The notes under the pieces: generated by a model
The model's database searches: none
What the model was told of the DNA's origin: nothing
Seen by the model: only the letters and a program-made list of their open reading frames with translations
DNA from: CALBJU01 sp965247125
GTDB lineage: Bacteria > Bacteroidota > Rhodothermia > Rhodothermales > UBA10348
Length of the DNA: 64,000 nucleotides
NCBI GenBank assembly: GCA_965247125.1
Contig: CBDFGO010000002.1
Span: 1,514,865-1,578,864 of the forward strand
Direction of reading: 5' to 3'
Program-made: the position numbers and the translations under genes
Shown: positions 27,254 to 36,894 of the stretch, piece after piece
How the letters are laid out: each line of letters starts with the position of its first letter
How positions within the stretch are numbered: the first letter of the stretch is position 1

Positions 27254-28543
27254 ATGCGAACCCTTATTGTAGCCGCCTTCCTCTTCGTGGCCGCTCCCGC
27301 TTTCAGCCAGAGCATCGTCGATCAGGTTGCCGATGCCCTCGAACCCAAAGTCATTGAATGGCGACGGGATTTCCACGCCAATCCCGAACTCTCGAATCGG
27401 GAATTTCGCACAGCCGGCATCGTCGCCGAGCACATGCGATCTCTCGGCATGGAGGTCACGACCGAAGTTGCCCACACCGGCGTCATCGGTATTCTTCGCG
27501 GTGCCCACCCGGGCCCCGTCGTGGCGCTCCGCGCTGACATGGACGCGCTTCCCGTGCTGGAACGAGTTGATATTCCCTTCAAATCGGAGGTAACCAGCAT
27601 TTATCGTGGGAATGAGGTGCCCGTTATGCATGCTTGTGGGCACGATACGCACGTCGCGATGCTCATGGGCGCAGCCGAAGCGCTGGCAGGAATGCGTGAA
27701 GATCTGCACGGCACCGTGAAGTTCATCTTTCAACCTGCAGAGGAGGGACCTCCTGCGGGTGAAGAAGGCGGCGCCGAAATGATGGTCAATGAAGGTGTGA
27801 TGGAGGGTGTTGATGTGATCTTCGGCCTTCACATTGCCGCGAGATCCTACGTCGGCACCATCGACTACCGACCGCTCGGAATGATGGCTGCGGTTGATGA
27901 CTTTCGCATCATCCTCCACGGAAAGCAGGCGCACGGCTCTGCTCCGTGGCTGGGCATTGATCCGGTTGTGACGGCCGCTCAGATCGTGAATAATCTTCAG
28001 ACCATTGTGAGTAGAAGCCTCGAATTGACGAAAGCGGCGGCTGTCGTAACGGTTGGGGCCATCCACGGGGGTGTTCGCTCCAACATCATACCTGAAGAGC
28101 TCGAAATGTTGGGCACCATCCGCACATTCGATCCCCAGATGCGAGCGACGCTGCACCGACGATTCCGGGAAATCGTCAATCACACGGCTGCATCGAATGG
28201 CGCTACGGCCGACATCGCGCTCCCCTACTCGGCTCACTACCCCGTCACGTACAACGACCCCGACCTGACCAATCAAATGCTGCCCACGCTGCAGCGAACG
28301 GCCGGTGCAGATCACGTTCGATTGATTGATGCGATCACAGGCGCCGAAGATTTTTCCTTTTTCGCCCAGGAAGCCCCTGGTCTTTTCGTCTTTATTGGCG
28401 GCAAACCCCTGAGTGTGCCCGAGGACGTGAGCGTATCACATCATACACCCGATTTTTTCATCGATGAGTCCGGAATGAAGCTCGGCGTACGGACGCTGCT
28501 GAATCTGACGCTCGATTATATGGAAGCAGGTTCAATTCAATGA
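27254..28543 (+). CDS. Secreted M20 family amidohydrolase/peptidase
   Basis: 429 aa from the ATG at 27254, giving a signal peptide (LIVAAFLFVAAPAFSQ). The M20D family marks are RRDFHANPELSNREF, ALRADMDALPV, MHACGHDTHVAMLMGAA with metal ligands, FQPAEEGPPAGEEGG with the catalytic Glu, HGSAPWLGIDP and GAEDFSFFAQEAPG. Relatives hydrolyse N-acyl amino acids, hippurate or indole-acetyl conjugates. It overlaps the RidA-like gene by 4 bp (ATGA), so they form an operon with the hydrolase that follows. Confidence 0.93.
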   Translation: MRTLIVAAFLFVAAPAFSQSIVDQVADALEPKVIEWRRDFHANPELSNREFRTAGIVAEHMRSLGMEVTTEVAHTGVIGILRGAHPGPVVALRADMDALPVLERVDIPFKSEVTSIYRGNEVPVMHACGHDTHVAMLMGAAEALAGMREDLHGTVKFIFQPAEEGPPAGEEGGAEMMVNEGVMEGVDVIFGLHIAARSYVGTIDYRPLGMMAAVDDFRIILHGKQAHGSAPWLGIDPVVTAAQIVNNLQTIVSRSLELTKAAAVVTVGAIHGGVRSNIIPEELEMLGTIRTFDPQMRATLHRRFREIVNHTAASNGATADIALPYSAHYPVTYNDPDLTNQMLPTLQRTAGADHVRLIDAITGAEDFSFFAQEAPGLFVFIGGKPLSVPEDVSVSHHTPDFFIDESGMKLGVRTLLNLTLDYMEAGSIQ

Positions 28544-29049
28544 TCACAACTCAAACAACAATGACCAGAACAGCATTGGCTTGTACAACATGGACCCTTT
28601 TTCTGGCGGCGTTCTTGATCCTTGCGGGTTGCGTCGAGGGTGAGCACTCCGATAAAGATGACGACGCCCCGGAGGTTGAGTACCTCACGGCAGGATCCCC
28701 GGACGCCAGTCTTCCCTTTTCCCCGGCAGTTCGAGCGGGAAACACACTCTATCTCTCGGGACAAATCGGAAATCTTCCAGGCACCCTTGAACTGGCCGAG
28801 GGCGGTATGGAAGCAGAAGCCCACCAGACCATGCAGAACATGAAAGCAACTTTGGAGCGGTTCGGCTCGTCTTTAGATCACGTAGTCAAGTGCACCGTGA
28901 TGATTGACGACATCAGCCTGTGGGGCGATTTCAACACGGTGTACGTACAATATTTTCCAGGACACAAACCCGCGCGCAGCGCCTTCGGTGCAGAAGGACT
29001 GGCACTGGGCGCCGCAGTCGAGGTCGAATGTATCGCAATCATCCCCTGA
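28540..29049 (+). CDS. RidA-family protein with lipoprotein signal
   Basis: 169 aa. The first 32 residues contain a hydrophobic segment ending in a lipobox (LFLAAFLILAGC), then an acidic linker, then a RidA/YjgF domain (LPFSPAVRAGNTLYLSGQ, MQNMKATLERFGSSLDHVVK, YFPGHKPARSAFGAEGLALG, VEVECIAIIP). The Arg in PARSAFG is the imine-binding residue of true RidA. RidA proteins are normally cytosolic and deaminate reactive imines; an exported lipid-anchored form is unusual and suggests a periplasmic substrate from the M20 enzyme encoded upstream. Confidence 0.9.
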   Translation: MITTQTTMTRTALACTTWTLFLAAFLILAGCVEGEHSDKDDDAPEVEYLTAGSPDASLPFSPAVRAGNTLYLSGQIGNLPGTLELAEGGMEAEAHQTMQNMKATLERFGSSLDHVVKCTVMIDDISLWGDFNTVYVQYFPGHKPARSAFGAEGLALGAAVEVECIAIIP

Positions 29050-29804
29050 TTATCTGCTCTAGAACCTTGGCGCTGTTCTTGGTAGGTCTCCTGATTATCC
29101 AGACCGTGTGGGCACAGGATGCCGACCATTCGTTTACGCTCAACACCGAAGACGGAATTACGATCTTTGGAGATCTGTATGAGCCGGAAAATGTAAAGCG
29201 ACCTCCCCTGATTCTCGCATTCCATCAGGCTGGTGGAGACGGTCGTGGAGAGTATGCGCCCATCGTCCCCCGCCTCGTCAGCGAGGGCTATGCCGTTATG
29301 ACGATCGACCAGCGGAGTGGCGGCGACAGCTTTGGTGGGGTCAATCGCACGATGGCCGAGTTGGGTAACGCAAAATTCTCGTACTGTGACGCCTATCCGG
29401 ACCTTGAAGCCACGCTCGACTACGCCCATAGACAGGGCTTCGGACGCATCATCGTGTGGGGCTCCAGTTATTCGGCAGCGCTCGTAATCCGGCTTGGTGC
29501 TGATCACCCTGAGATTGTCGACCGGGTCCTTGCGTTTTCTCCGGCATCCGGCGACGCCATGGGAGAATGTGGTCCCATTGAGCCTGCATCGCGACTGAAG
29601 GTACCGGCTCTAATGCTCCGACCCGCCCGTGAAGCAGCCATGTCTACTGTGGCCGCCGATCTGCAGATGTACCGTGATCAGGGACACGCTACCTACATTT
29701 CCGAGGGCGGCTCGCACGGTTCGTCCATTCTGATCGAGGATCGTGGCGGCGAAGCAACAGAGATGACGTGGAATCGAGTCCTCGAATTCCTCGTGGAGAA
29801 CTGA
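29028..29804 (+). CDS. Secreted alpha/beta hydrolase (dienelactone hydrolase-like)
   Basis: 258 aa from the ATG at 29028, inside the end of the RidA gene (22-bp overlap). The signal peptide is LALFLVGLLIIQTVWAQ. The fold is visible as PPLILAFHQAGGDGRGEY, MTIDQRSGGDSFGG and the nucleophile elbow IIVWGSSYSAALVIRLG (G-S-S-Y-S), with the catalytic His probably in EGGSHGSS. The Asp is not certain. It is the third gene of the M20-RidA operon; all three proteins are exported. Confidence 0.85.
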   Translation: MYRNHPLIICSRTLALFLVGLLIIQTVWAQDADHSFTLNTEDGITIFGDLYEPENVKRPPLILAFHQAGGDGRGEYAPIVPRLVSEGYAVMTIDQRSGGDSFGGVNRTMAELGNAKFSYCDAYPDLEATLDYAHRQGFGRIIVWGSSYSAALVIRLGADHPEIVDRVLAFSPASGDAMGECGPIEPASRLKVPALMLRPAREAAMSTVAADLQMYRDQGHATYISEGGSHGSSILIEDRGGEATEMTWNRVLEFLVEN

Positions 29805-29878
29805 TAGTCCACACCGTTATCGCTTGATCTGAACCCCTCGAAAATTAGATTCCCCTTCATTTTCCTCCCGGATGATAC

Positions 29879-32104
29879 GTGCGTCTACTCCTTTTAATTT
29901 CGTTTCTGCTTCTCTCGGCATCGCCGGCTGTATCCCAGCAAGCCAGTTTCAGCGATCATCAGCATCGCAGTGATGGTCCCGTCGGCATCGAGCGTGTCAC
30001 AGGAGAGATTTCTATAGACGGCCGTGTGGATGAGCCCGCGTGGAATGAGCTCACCCCTATCCCCTGGCACGTATACGATCCATCCTACGGCGCACCTGCC
30101 TCTCAGCAAACGGAGTTCCGGGTAGGCTACGACGACCAATACATCTATTTCTCGTGTCGTTGTTACGATTCCGACCCCGAAAATGTAGCTGCGACATCCT
30201 ATAAGCGTGATGGTTGGGATGCCAACTTTGACCAGGTCGCTCTGAGCCTGGACACTTTCAACGATCACGAAAATACGTTGATGTTCATCGTCTCTGCCGC
30301 TGGTGTTCGAATCGACGTGGCCATCTCAAATGACGCGCAGGGCGATGCGCCATTCAACATGTCCTGGAATACGTTCTGGGATGCCGAGACCAGTATTACC
30401 GAAGAAGGATGGTTTGTCGAGCTTCGAGTGCCCCTCTCCAGCATTCGCTTTAATAACGTTAATGGCCAGACCACGATGGGGATGATGGTATCCCGCTTTC
30501 TCTCTCAGAACAATGAGATGCACATCTACCCCGAGCGTCCAAAGGACTGGGGTTTCTTCAGCTTTTTCAAGCCTTCCCTGGCGCAGCAAGTCACGTTCGA
30601 GGGAATTGAATCCGAGCGTGCCTTCTATGTCACGCCCTACCTGCTGGCCGGCGCGAGCCGCGCGGTTGAACTGAACGATGACGAAACGGCCTACGAAATT
30701 GATGACGGCCCAGCCCTTGATATTGGTCTGGATCTGAAAGTCGGACTGACCAGCAATCTGACCATGGATCTAACCGCCAATACCGACTTCGCGCAGGTGG
30801 AAGCGGACGATCAGCAGGTCAATCTGACTCGGTTTTCGCTCTTTTTCCCCGAGCAAAGGCTCTTTTTCCAGGAGCGCTCGACCAATTTCGAACTGAACTT
30901 TGGCTTGGTGAACAGGCTCTTTTACACCCGTCAGATCGGGATCAATGATGATGAACTGGTCACCCTCCTGGGAGGCGCCCGCATTGTTGGACGCATTGGC
31001 AAATGGGACGTTGGCGCACTCAGTATGCAGTCAGGAAGAAACTCGAGGCTGCCCTCGGAAAACTTCGGGGTGTTGCGGCTTCGGCGGCAGGTGCTGAATA
31101 TCAACTCTTATGCCGGCACCATTCTCACGACCCGTGTCGATGAGGACGGCGGATACAATGTGGGCCTGGGCGCCGACGGCATCTTCCGTCTGGTCGGGGA
31201 TGATTACCTGACCTTGGCGGCGGTCCACACCTTCGATCACGAGACGGATAACGGGTTTGATGCGACCCGGCTTCGCCTGCACTTACGGCGCGAAAAGTTC
31301 GACGGCCTCCGGTATGAGCTCGAGTTCAACCGTGCAGGCGAGGACTATCTACCGGACATGGGTTTTGAGATTCGGGAAGACTATACCGAGTATCGCCAGG
31401 TAATCGGCTTCGGAAATGTTGGCGTGGAGGGCGACCGGTTCAAGCGCCTCGAAAGTTCGCTCTACACGGATCTCTTCGTCACAAACGGTGGAGGCCCGCT
31501 CCAAACCCGCGAAACGACCGCGAAATTGTTTTTACTTGGATGGACGGACGCTTCGTTGGACTTTCGGATTACCCGATGGACGGAAAACCTGGACGATGTA
31601 TTCGAATTGTCGGACGACATCGATATCCCTCAGGATCGCTACACGTACCACGAAGCCCAGGTCATGTTTAGTTCCTGGCAGACCCGCAAGGCGTCTGCGA
31701 TCACTTTTCTGACCGTCGGCCAGTTTTTTGACGGAGACCGGTTCACGCTGCACGCTTCTCCCAAATGGAACGTCTCGAAAGTCCTGGAACTGGCGGGTAC
31801 GTATCAGTACGATCACATCACGTTTCCGAACCGAGATGATTCGTTTGAATCACACCTGATGCGATTCAAAGTCGGCCTGACGTTCAATCGGGAGTTCTCC
31901 GTCTCAAGTTTCGTGCAGTTTAACTCCGACGCTGACGTTGCTCTAGGCAATTTCCGGATGCGTTACAATCCGAGAGAAGGCAACGATCTGTATCTGGTAT
32001 TCAACCAGGGGTTGAACACCGATAGGTTCAGAAAAACACCCATTCCTCCCTATATGGATTCCAGAGCTCTGGTCCTCAAGTACAGCTACACGTTCGTTCG
32101 GTGA
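29879..32104 (+). CDS. DUF5916 outer-membrane protein with CBM9-like domain
   Basis: 741 aa from a GTG with a signal peptide (LLLISFLLLSASPAVSQ). The first part is a carbohydrate-binding module family 9-like domain (ISIDGRVDEPAWNELTPI, VGYDDQYIYFSCRCYDSDP, EGWFVELRVPLSSIRF). The rest is DUF5916, with alternating residues and Phe/Tyr endings typical of an outer-membrane beta barrel (FSLFFPEQRLFFQERSTNF, YLVFNQGLNTDRFR, LVLKYSYTFVR). Members are common in Bacteroidota-like bacteria and are thought to bind or pass sugars or peptides; function is unproven. It stands before the sugar transporter block. Confidence 0.88.
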   Translation: MRLLLLISFLLLSASPAVSQQASFSDHQHRSDGPVGIERVTGEISIDGRVDEPAWNELTPIPWHVYDPSYGAPASQQTEFRVGYDDQYIYFSCRCYDSDPENVAATSYKRDGWDANFDQVALSLDTFNDHENTLMFIVSAAGVRIDVAISNDAQGDAPFNMSWNTFWDAETSITEEGWFVELRVPLSSIRFNNVNGQTTMGMMVSRFLSQNNEMHIYPERPKDWGFFSFFKPSLAQQVTFEGIESERAFYVTPYLLAGASRAVELNDDETAYEIDDGPALDIGLDLKVGLTSNLTMDLTANTDFAQVEADDQQVNLTRFSLFFPEQRLFFQERSTNFELNFGLVNRLFYTRQIGINDDELVTLLGGARIVGRIGKWDVGALSMQSGRNSRLPSENFGVLRLRRQVLNINSYAGTILTTRVDEDGGYNVGLGADGIFRLVGDDYLTLAAVHTFDHETDNGFDATRLRLHLRREKFDGLRYELEFNRAGEDYLPDMGFEIREDYTEYRQVIGFGNVGVEGDRFKRLESSLYTDLFVTNGGGPLQTRETTAKLFLLGWTDASLDFRITRWTENLDDVFELSDDIDIPQDRYTYHEAQVMFSSWQTRKASAITFLTVGQFFDGDRFTLHASPKWNVSKVLELAGTYQYDHITFPNRDDSFESHLMRFKVGLTFNREFSVSSFVQFNSDADVALGNFRMRYNPREGNDLYLVFNQGLNTDRFRKTPIPPYMDSRALVLKYSYTFVR

Positions 32105-32186
32105 CCGATCGGGACCAATTGGACCTCAGTCTTGGGATTGCGCGCCCCGCGGGGTAAATAGGGCGTTCTCTCACCCACTCAAAAGC

Positions 32187-33413
32187 ATGCCTATGAGTCG
32201 CTCATCGATCAGCGCGCGTCTTGCAATCATGATGTTCCTGCAGTTTTTCGTCTGGGGGGCATGGTACGTCACAGTCGGGATATTCATGGGCGAAAATGGG
32301 ATGGGAGACATTTCCCACTGGGCCTACACCGTCGGTCCTCTAGCGGCCGTAATTTCGCCGTTTTTCCTTGGAATGATCGCCGACCGGTACTTCGATGTCG
32401 AGAAAGTGCTTGGCACGATGCATCTGCTCGCCGGTGTTACGATAGTCGCCGCACCATTTTATTCCGGTTCTCCGGTAGTCTTCATCGTGCTGTTGGCCGT
32501 CCACATGCTCTGTTACATGCCGACTATCGGCCTGACCAATACGCTGGCCTTTCACAATATTACGGACCAGGAAAAGCAGTTTCCTTTAATCCGAGTGTTC
32601 GGGACCATCGGCTGGATCGCAGCCGGTGTTCTCGTGAGCCTGGGCCTTAAAGCAGAGACCACCGCTGTTCCATTCTACGTGGCAGGGGCTGCGGCTATTT
32701 CGATGGGCTTCTACAGTTTTTCACTGCCCAACACTCCACCGCCTGGAGCTGGCAAAGGCAAAATCACGGCCCGCGAACTCCTCGGGCTGGATGCGCTCGC
32801 CCGGCTCAACAGTCGCCCATTCACCGTGTTCTTGATTTCGTCCTTCCTCATCTGCATTCCGCTGGCGGCGTACTTCAACTACGCCCCGATTTTTGCCAAC
32901 GATGTGGACCTGGCAAACGTGGCGTTTAAAATGTCATTCGGACAGATGTCAGAGATCCTGTTCATGGTGGCGATGCCATTCTTTTTCAGAAGACTTGGCG
33001 TCAAGTGGATGTTGATTGTCGGTATGGGAGCCTGGGTGCTCCGATATGCACTTTTTGCGATGGCCGCTTCATCCGGAGTCGTATGGATGATCATGATCGG
33101 GATCGTCCTCCACGGCATATGCTACGACTTCTTCTTCGTAACGGGACAGATCTATGTCGACAAAAAATCCACTCCAGAAATCAGGGGTCAGGCGCAGGGA
33201 TTTCTGGTTATGATCACACTCGGCCTCGGCATGCTCATCGGGGCACAGGTGTCCGGATTGCTGAATAATTACTTCAAGGCGGGCCAGGACGCGCTCACGG
33301 CTTCTGCCTGGGAGTCATTCTGGTGGATTCCTGCATTGTTTGCAGCCGCGGTAATGCTCTTGTTCATGTTTACATTCAACGATGACGTTGAAAGCTCAGA
33401 GGTTGAAGTATGA
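32187..33413 (+). CDS. MFS transporter of the nucleoside/sugar:H+ symporter type
   Basis: 408 aa with about 12 hydrophobic segments. The N-terminus (ARLAIMMFLQFFVWGAWYVT) and FFLGMIADRYFDVEKVLG resemble the nucleoside:H+ symporter (NupG/XapB) branch found in Bacteroidota-like sugar loci. The end overlaps the next gene's ATG by 4 bp (ATGA). Together with the epimerase-like and DUF1080 genes it probably imports a sugar or keto-sugar derivative. Confidence 0.87.
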   Translation: MPMSRSSISARLAIMMFLQFFVWGAWYVTVGIFMGENGMGDISHWAYTVGPLAAVISPFFLGMIADRYFDVEKVLGTMHLLAGVTIVAAPFYSGSPVVFIVLLAVHMLCYMPTIGLTNTLAFHNITDQEKQFPLIRVFGTIGWIAAGVLVSLGLKAETTAVPFYVAGAAAISMGFYSFSLPNTPPPGAGKGKITARELLGLDALARLNSRPFTVFLISSFLICIPLAAYFNYAPIFANDVDLANVAFKMSFGQMSEILFMVAMPFFFRRLGVKWMLIVGMGAWVLRYALFAMAASSGVVWMIMIGIVLHGICYDFFFVTGQIYVDKKSTPEIRGQAQGFLVMITLGLGMLIGAQVSGLLNNYFKAGQDALTASAWESFWWIPALFAAAVMLLFMFTFNDDVESSEVEV

Positions 33414-34348
33414 TGGATCGCCGCGATTTTATGAAAACATCCGCTGCGGGCGCAGCCGGAATGAGTCTTTTCCCTCTGGCGTGCACTGACGCGAGCACTA
33501 CGGGTGCTGCGGCCGCAGCGCCCCTGTATCAAATTTCCATAGCCCAGTGGTCGCTTCACAAGGCGCTCTTTGCGGATGAAATGACCAATCTGGAGTTCCC
33601 GGTCATCGCCCGGGAGGCCTTCGGTATTGATGCAGTCGAGTACGTCAACTCCTTCATGAAGGAAGAATCCCGGGATCCCCGCTACATCGAGGAGCTGAAA
33701 AACATTTGCAACAGCGAAGGTATCACGAGTGTCCTCATCATGTGCGACGGCGAAGGCCGCCTCGGCGATCCGGATGACGCTGCGCGCTTGACAGCCATCG
33801 AAAATCACTACCGCTGGATCGATATCGCTGTCGAGCTGGGATGCCACTCGATCCGCGTAAACGCGGCAAGCGAAGGCGACTGGAATACCCAGCGTGATCT
33901 GGCCGCCAACGGATTACGGCGCCTCACCGAATTTGGAGAGCAGGCAGGAATCAACGTGATCGTTGAGAATCACGGCGGGATTTCTTCAAATGGACGCTGG
34001 CTGGCCGAGGTGATGACGACCGTAAATCATCCCATGTGCGGAACGTTGCCCGATTTCGGTAACTTCAACATGGGCGAGGAGATGGGATGGTACGACATCT
34101 ACCAAGGCGTCGAAGAACTCATGCCATTTGCCAAAGCCGTGAGCGCCAAGAGCCACAACTTCGATGAGGCCGGAAACGAGCGCGACAAAGATTACATGCG
34201 CATCATGCGCATCGTTCTCGACGCCGGATACCGGGGGTACGTGGGCGTTGAATACGAGGGCAGCGAGATTTCTGAAGCTGACGGCATTATGGCGACAAAA
34301 TTGCTCCTGGAGCGGTGCCGTACTGAGTTGGCCGCCGAGTATGCCTGA
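33410..34348 (+). CDS. Exported sugar phosphate isomerase/epimerase-like TIM barrel
   Basis: 312 aa. It starts with a twin-arginine signal (MDRRDFMKTSAAGAAGMSL) and an Ala/Cys-rich cleavage region (FPLACTDA), so it may be a Tat-exported lipoprotein. The AP-endonuclease-2 like fold shows IDAVEYVNSF, SIRVNAASEGDW, NVIVENHGGISS with a metal Glu, CGTLPDFGNFN and YVGVEYEGSEI with the last metal Glu. It likely epimerises or isomerises a sugar or keto-sugar, or acts as 3-keto-glycoside lyase as shown for some relatives. It is coupled to the MFS gene. Confidence 0.9.
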   Translation: MMDRRDFMKTSAAGAAGMSLFPLACTDASTTGAAAAAPLYQISIAQWSLHKALFADEMTNLEFPVIAREAFGIDAVEYVNSFMKEESRDPRYIEELKNICNSEGITSVLIMCDGEGRLGDPDDAARLTAIENHYRWIDIAVELGCHSIRVNAASEGDWNTQRDLAANGLRRLTEFGEQAGINVIVENHGGISSNGRWLAEVMTTVNHPMCGTLPDFGNFNMGEEMGWYDIYQGVEELMPFAKAVSAKSHNFDEAGNERDKDYMRIMRIVLDAGYRGYVGVEYEGSEISEADGIMATKLLLERCRTELAAEYA

Positions 34349-34389
34349 TTCTGAAATTTGATTTTTAACAACCTCATTCCATTCGAGTC

Positions 34390-35097
34390 ATGAAGTCTTT
34401 GTCTCTTGTTCTTGTTGCATTTTTGCTCGCTGGCTGCCAGGATTCTGGTGACACGTCCGCCTACGGGGCCAAAGAAGTCTCGCCGGAGGCCGAGTGGATT
34501 TCGCTCTTCGATGGCGAATCGTTCGAACATTGGAGGGGCTATGCCCAGGAAGAAATGCCCGCTGGCTGGGTAATCGACGGGGAAGCCATGTACGCCTCAG
34601 AGCCGGGCCAGGGAATGGACATTGTCAGTCGCGATACCTACACGAGTTTCGAGTTCGAACTGGAATGGAAGGTGCTCGAGGGAGGCAACAGTGGCATCAT
34701 GTGGCACGTCGATGAATCTGCCGGAAACTATCCCTGGATGACCGGACCCGAATATCAGATACTCGATGATGATAACGCCATGAACGATGGAGCGGTGAAC
34801 AAAAACAGCGCTGCATCGAATTATGACGTCCATTCTCCCAGCGAAGATGCATCAACCGAGCCCGGTGACTGGCACGCGACGCGCATTGTTGTAGATGGCA
34901 ACCACGTAGAGCACTGGCTCAACGGAACGAAAGTGGTGGAATACGAAAAAGGGAGCGATGACTGGGCCGAGCGCGTCGCGGGCTCAAAATGGGCCAACAT
35001 GGAATCGTACGGCTCAACGAGCACCGGCCTCATCGCCTTCCAGGGTGACCATGGGGCAGTGTGGTTTCGAAATCTGAGGATCAGGAGCCTGGATTAG
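34390..35097 (+). CDS. DUF1080 (3-keto-disaccharide hydrolase family) lipoprotein
   Basis: 235 aa with a lipoprotein signal (LVLVAFLLAGCQ). The DUF1080 concanavalin-like domain shows WISLFDGESFEHWRGY, GWVIDGEAMY, SFEFELEWKVLEGGNSGIMW, GPEYQILDDDNA, NHVEHWLNGTKVVEYE and ALL-beta ending VWFRNLRIRSL. Family members cleave 3-keto-glycosides, and the TIM-barrel epimerase-like neighbour often accompanies them. With the transporter upstream this is a compact keto-sugar handling locus. Confidence 0.92.
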   Translation: MKSLSLVLVAFLLAGCQDSGDTSAYGAKEVSPEAEWISLFDGESFEHWRGYAQEEMPAGWVIDGEAMYASEPGQGMDIVSRDTYTSFEFELEWKVLEGGNSGIMWHVDESAGNYPWMTGPEYQILDDDNAMNDGAVNKNSAASNYDVHSPSEDASTEPGDWHATRIVVDGNHVEHWLNGTKVVEYEKGSDDWAERVAGSKWANMESYGSTSTGLIAFQGDHGAVWFRNLRIRSLD

Positions 35098-35106
35098 ATC
35101 TGGTAG

Positions 35107-35589
35107 CTATCTGGAATTGGCGCCACCGGGCACACTGCTATACACGCTTGTCCTTCCGGCTCCGTCGAAAACGACAACATCAAAAGCATGGTAGTCTGCT
35201 GGGCTTCCCATCTCCATTCCTGGAGAACCTACCGGCATTCCGGGTACTGCGAGTCCCAAAATGGCCGGCTTTTCGGCGAGAAGCCGAGTCACGTCCGCTG
35301 GCGGAACGTGCCCTTCGATGACGTAGCCGTCTACGAGCGCAGTGTGACAGGAGGCCAGGCCCGGAGCTACGCCGTGCTCTGCTTTGATCTGGCTCATGAT
35401 CGGTGACTCATGCACCTCAACGGTGAATCCAGCTTGGCGCATCTTGTCTGCCCAGTTCGAGCAACAGACGCACCCAGGATTTTTGTAGACCACAACAGTC
35501 ATCCCGGTTGCTGCCGGGCTGTTATACATGACGATTCCGGCTGTCGCGAGAAGCACGATGCTGGCAATGACGATGGCTTGTTTTTTCAC
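35107..35589 (-). CDS. DUF411 metal-binding protein
   Basis: 160 aa with an N-terminal anchor or signal (AIVIASIVLLATAGIVMY). The thioredoxin-like DUF411 domain follows: VVVYKNPGCVCCSNWADKMR with the Cys pair, GVAPGLASCHTALVDGYVIEGHVPP with the third Cys, and AVPGMPVGSPGMEM, a Met-rich copper-type loop. Members are associated with copper handling in the periplasm. The gene is alone and convergent with DUF1080. Confidence 0.92.
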   Translation of the reverse strand: MKKQAIVIASIVLLATAGIVMYNSPAATGMTVVVYKNPGCVCCSNWADKMRQAGFTVEVHESPIMSQIKAEHGVAPGLASCHTALVDGYVIEGHVPPADVTRLLAEKPAILGLAVPGMPVGSPGMEMGSPADYHAFDVVVFDGAGRTSVYSSVPGGANSR

Positions 35590-35805
35590 GAAATCGACTG
35601 TTTAGAAGAAAAGAGGGGGTCATCGGATATTGCTCCACGGATTAAAGGTTCCTTTCGCTTCGTACAGAACTATCGATCGGCCGCATCTTCACGTAGTTCG
35701 AACTCAGCACCTGCTGGCAACCGCATCGGTATGTCTCCTTTCGTTCACAACCCGTAGATTCCAAGGCTGTCTCGTCTGACCGACCCATCATCTCTCCGAT
35801 CGATC

Positions 35806-36894
35806 ATGAAACGATTCTTCTACCCGCCCATCGCCGCCTTCATCGTCATTCTTTCCGGTTGCTCAATGGGCTCTGACATGTCGGATCGAACCCTGGAAAA
35901 CCCGACTTGGGAGCGCCAGTTCAGCGACTCGACGTCACTTTTTATCGGTCTCTACGCGGTAGACGAAAACGTAGTCTGGGCGTCAGGACGGGGAGGACAG
36001 GTTGCCCTCACCGCGGATGGAGGAAGATCCTGGAAAAGTGTGAAAGTTGAGGGCGCAGAAGACCTGCAGTTCAGGGATGTGCACGCGTTTGACGCAGAAA
36101 ATGCGTTTGTACTCTCGATAGGAAACGGTGATAGTTCGCGGATCTATAGAACCTCAGACGCCGGAGATTCCTGGACGCTGAGTTTCCAGAACGAAGACGA
36201 GAATGCGTTTTTCGACTGCTTTTCCTTCTGGGATGACCAGCGCGGGTTTGCATTCAGCGATTCCAACGAAGGGGAATTCACCCTCATCCAGACGATAGAC
36301 GGTGGCGTCACCTGGACGCGCATCGATCCAGCGATCGTCCCCGACGCACGAGAAGGGGAAGGAGCCTTCGCTGCCAGCGGTACCTGTGTTCAGACCTTCG
36401 ACGGTGGCCTTGGCTGGTTCGCGACGGGCGCCTCCGCCGTGGATACGCGGGTGATCCGGACAACCGATTATGGCGCCTCGTGGAGCGAGGCGCCAACCCC
36501 CATCGCGAGTCTGACTGGTACGGAGGGCATCTCAACGATGTCAGTTCTGGACGCCGGGCATCTGGCCGTTCTTGGGGGCGACTTTACCGAACGCGACTCT
36601 ATTTACGCAAACGTGGCCACATCGAGTGACGGTGGTGCCTCCTGGCAGTTTGCGGGAAGCGCGGTTATTGGGGGATCTGTCTACGGCTCGTCCTATGTCC
36701 CGGGAGCGTCCAGTCCCACAATCGTGGGGGTCGCGCCCACCGGTTCGGCGTTCTCCACGGACAACGGAATGACGTGGTCTCTCATCGACTCCACCGATTT
36801 TTGGACCGTAGCCTTTGTCAGTGTAGATGCAGGTTGGGCAGCCGGTCCTGGCGGTGTATCCCGAATCGTCAATACACCGGACATTCCCGAATGA
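35806..36894 (+). CDS. Lipoprotein with Ycf48/BNR-type beta propeller
   Basis: 362 aa with a lipoprotein signal (FIVILSGCS). The body holds Asp-box repeats of the Ycf48/sortilin type: LTADGGRSWKSV, RTSDAGDSWTL, QTIDGGVTWTRI, RTTDYGASWSE, SSDGGASWQF, STDNGMTWSL. Such propellers are surface or periplasmic scaffolds and may bind sugars or assist complex assembly; no glycosidase residues are apparent. It overlaps the following gene by 4 bp (ATGA). Confidence 0.85.
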   Translation: MKRFFYPPIAAFIVILSGCSMGSDMSDRTLENPTWERQFSDSTSLFIGLYAVDENVVWASGRGGQVALTADGGRSWKSVKVEGAEDLQFRDVHAFDAENAFVLSIGNGDSSRIYRTSDAGDSWTLSFQNEDENAFFDCFSFWDDQRGFAFSDSNEGEFTLIQTIDGGVTWTRIDPAIVPDAREGEGAFAASGTCVQTFDGGLGWFATGASAVDTRVIRTTDYGASWSEAPTPIASLTGTEGISTMSVLDAGHLAVLGGDFTERDSIYANVATSSDGGASWQFAGSAVIGGSVYGSSYVPGASSPTIVGVAPTGSAFSTDNGMTWSLIDSTDFWTVAFVSVDAGWAAGPGGVSRIVNTPDIPE

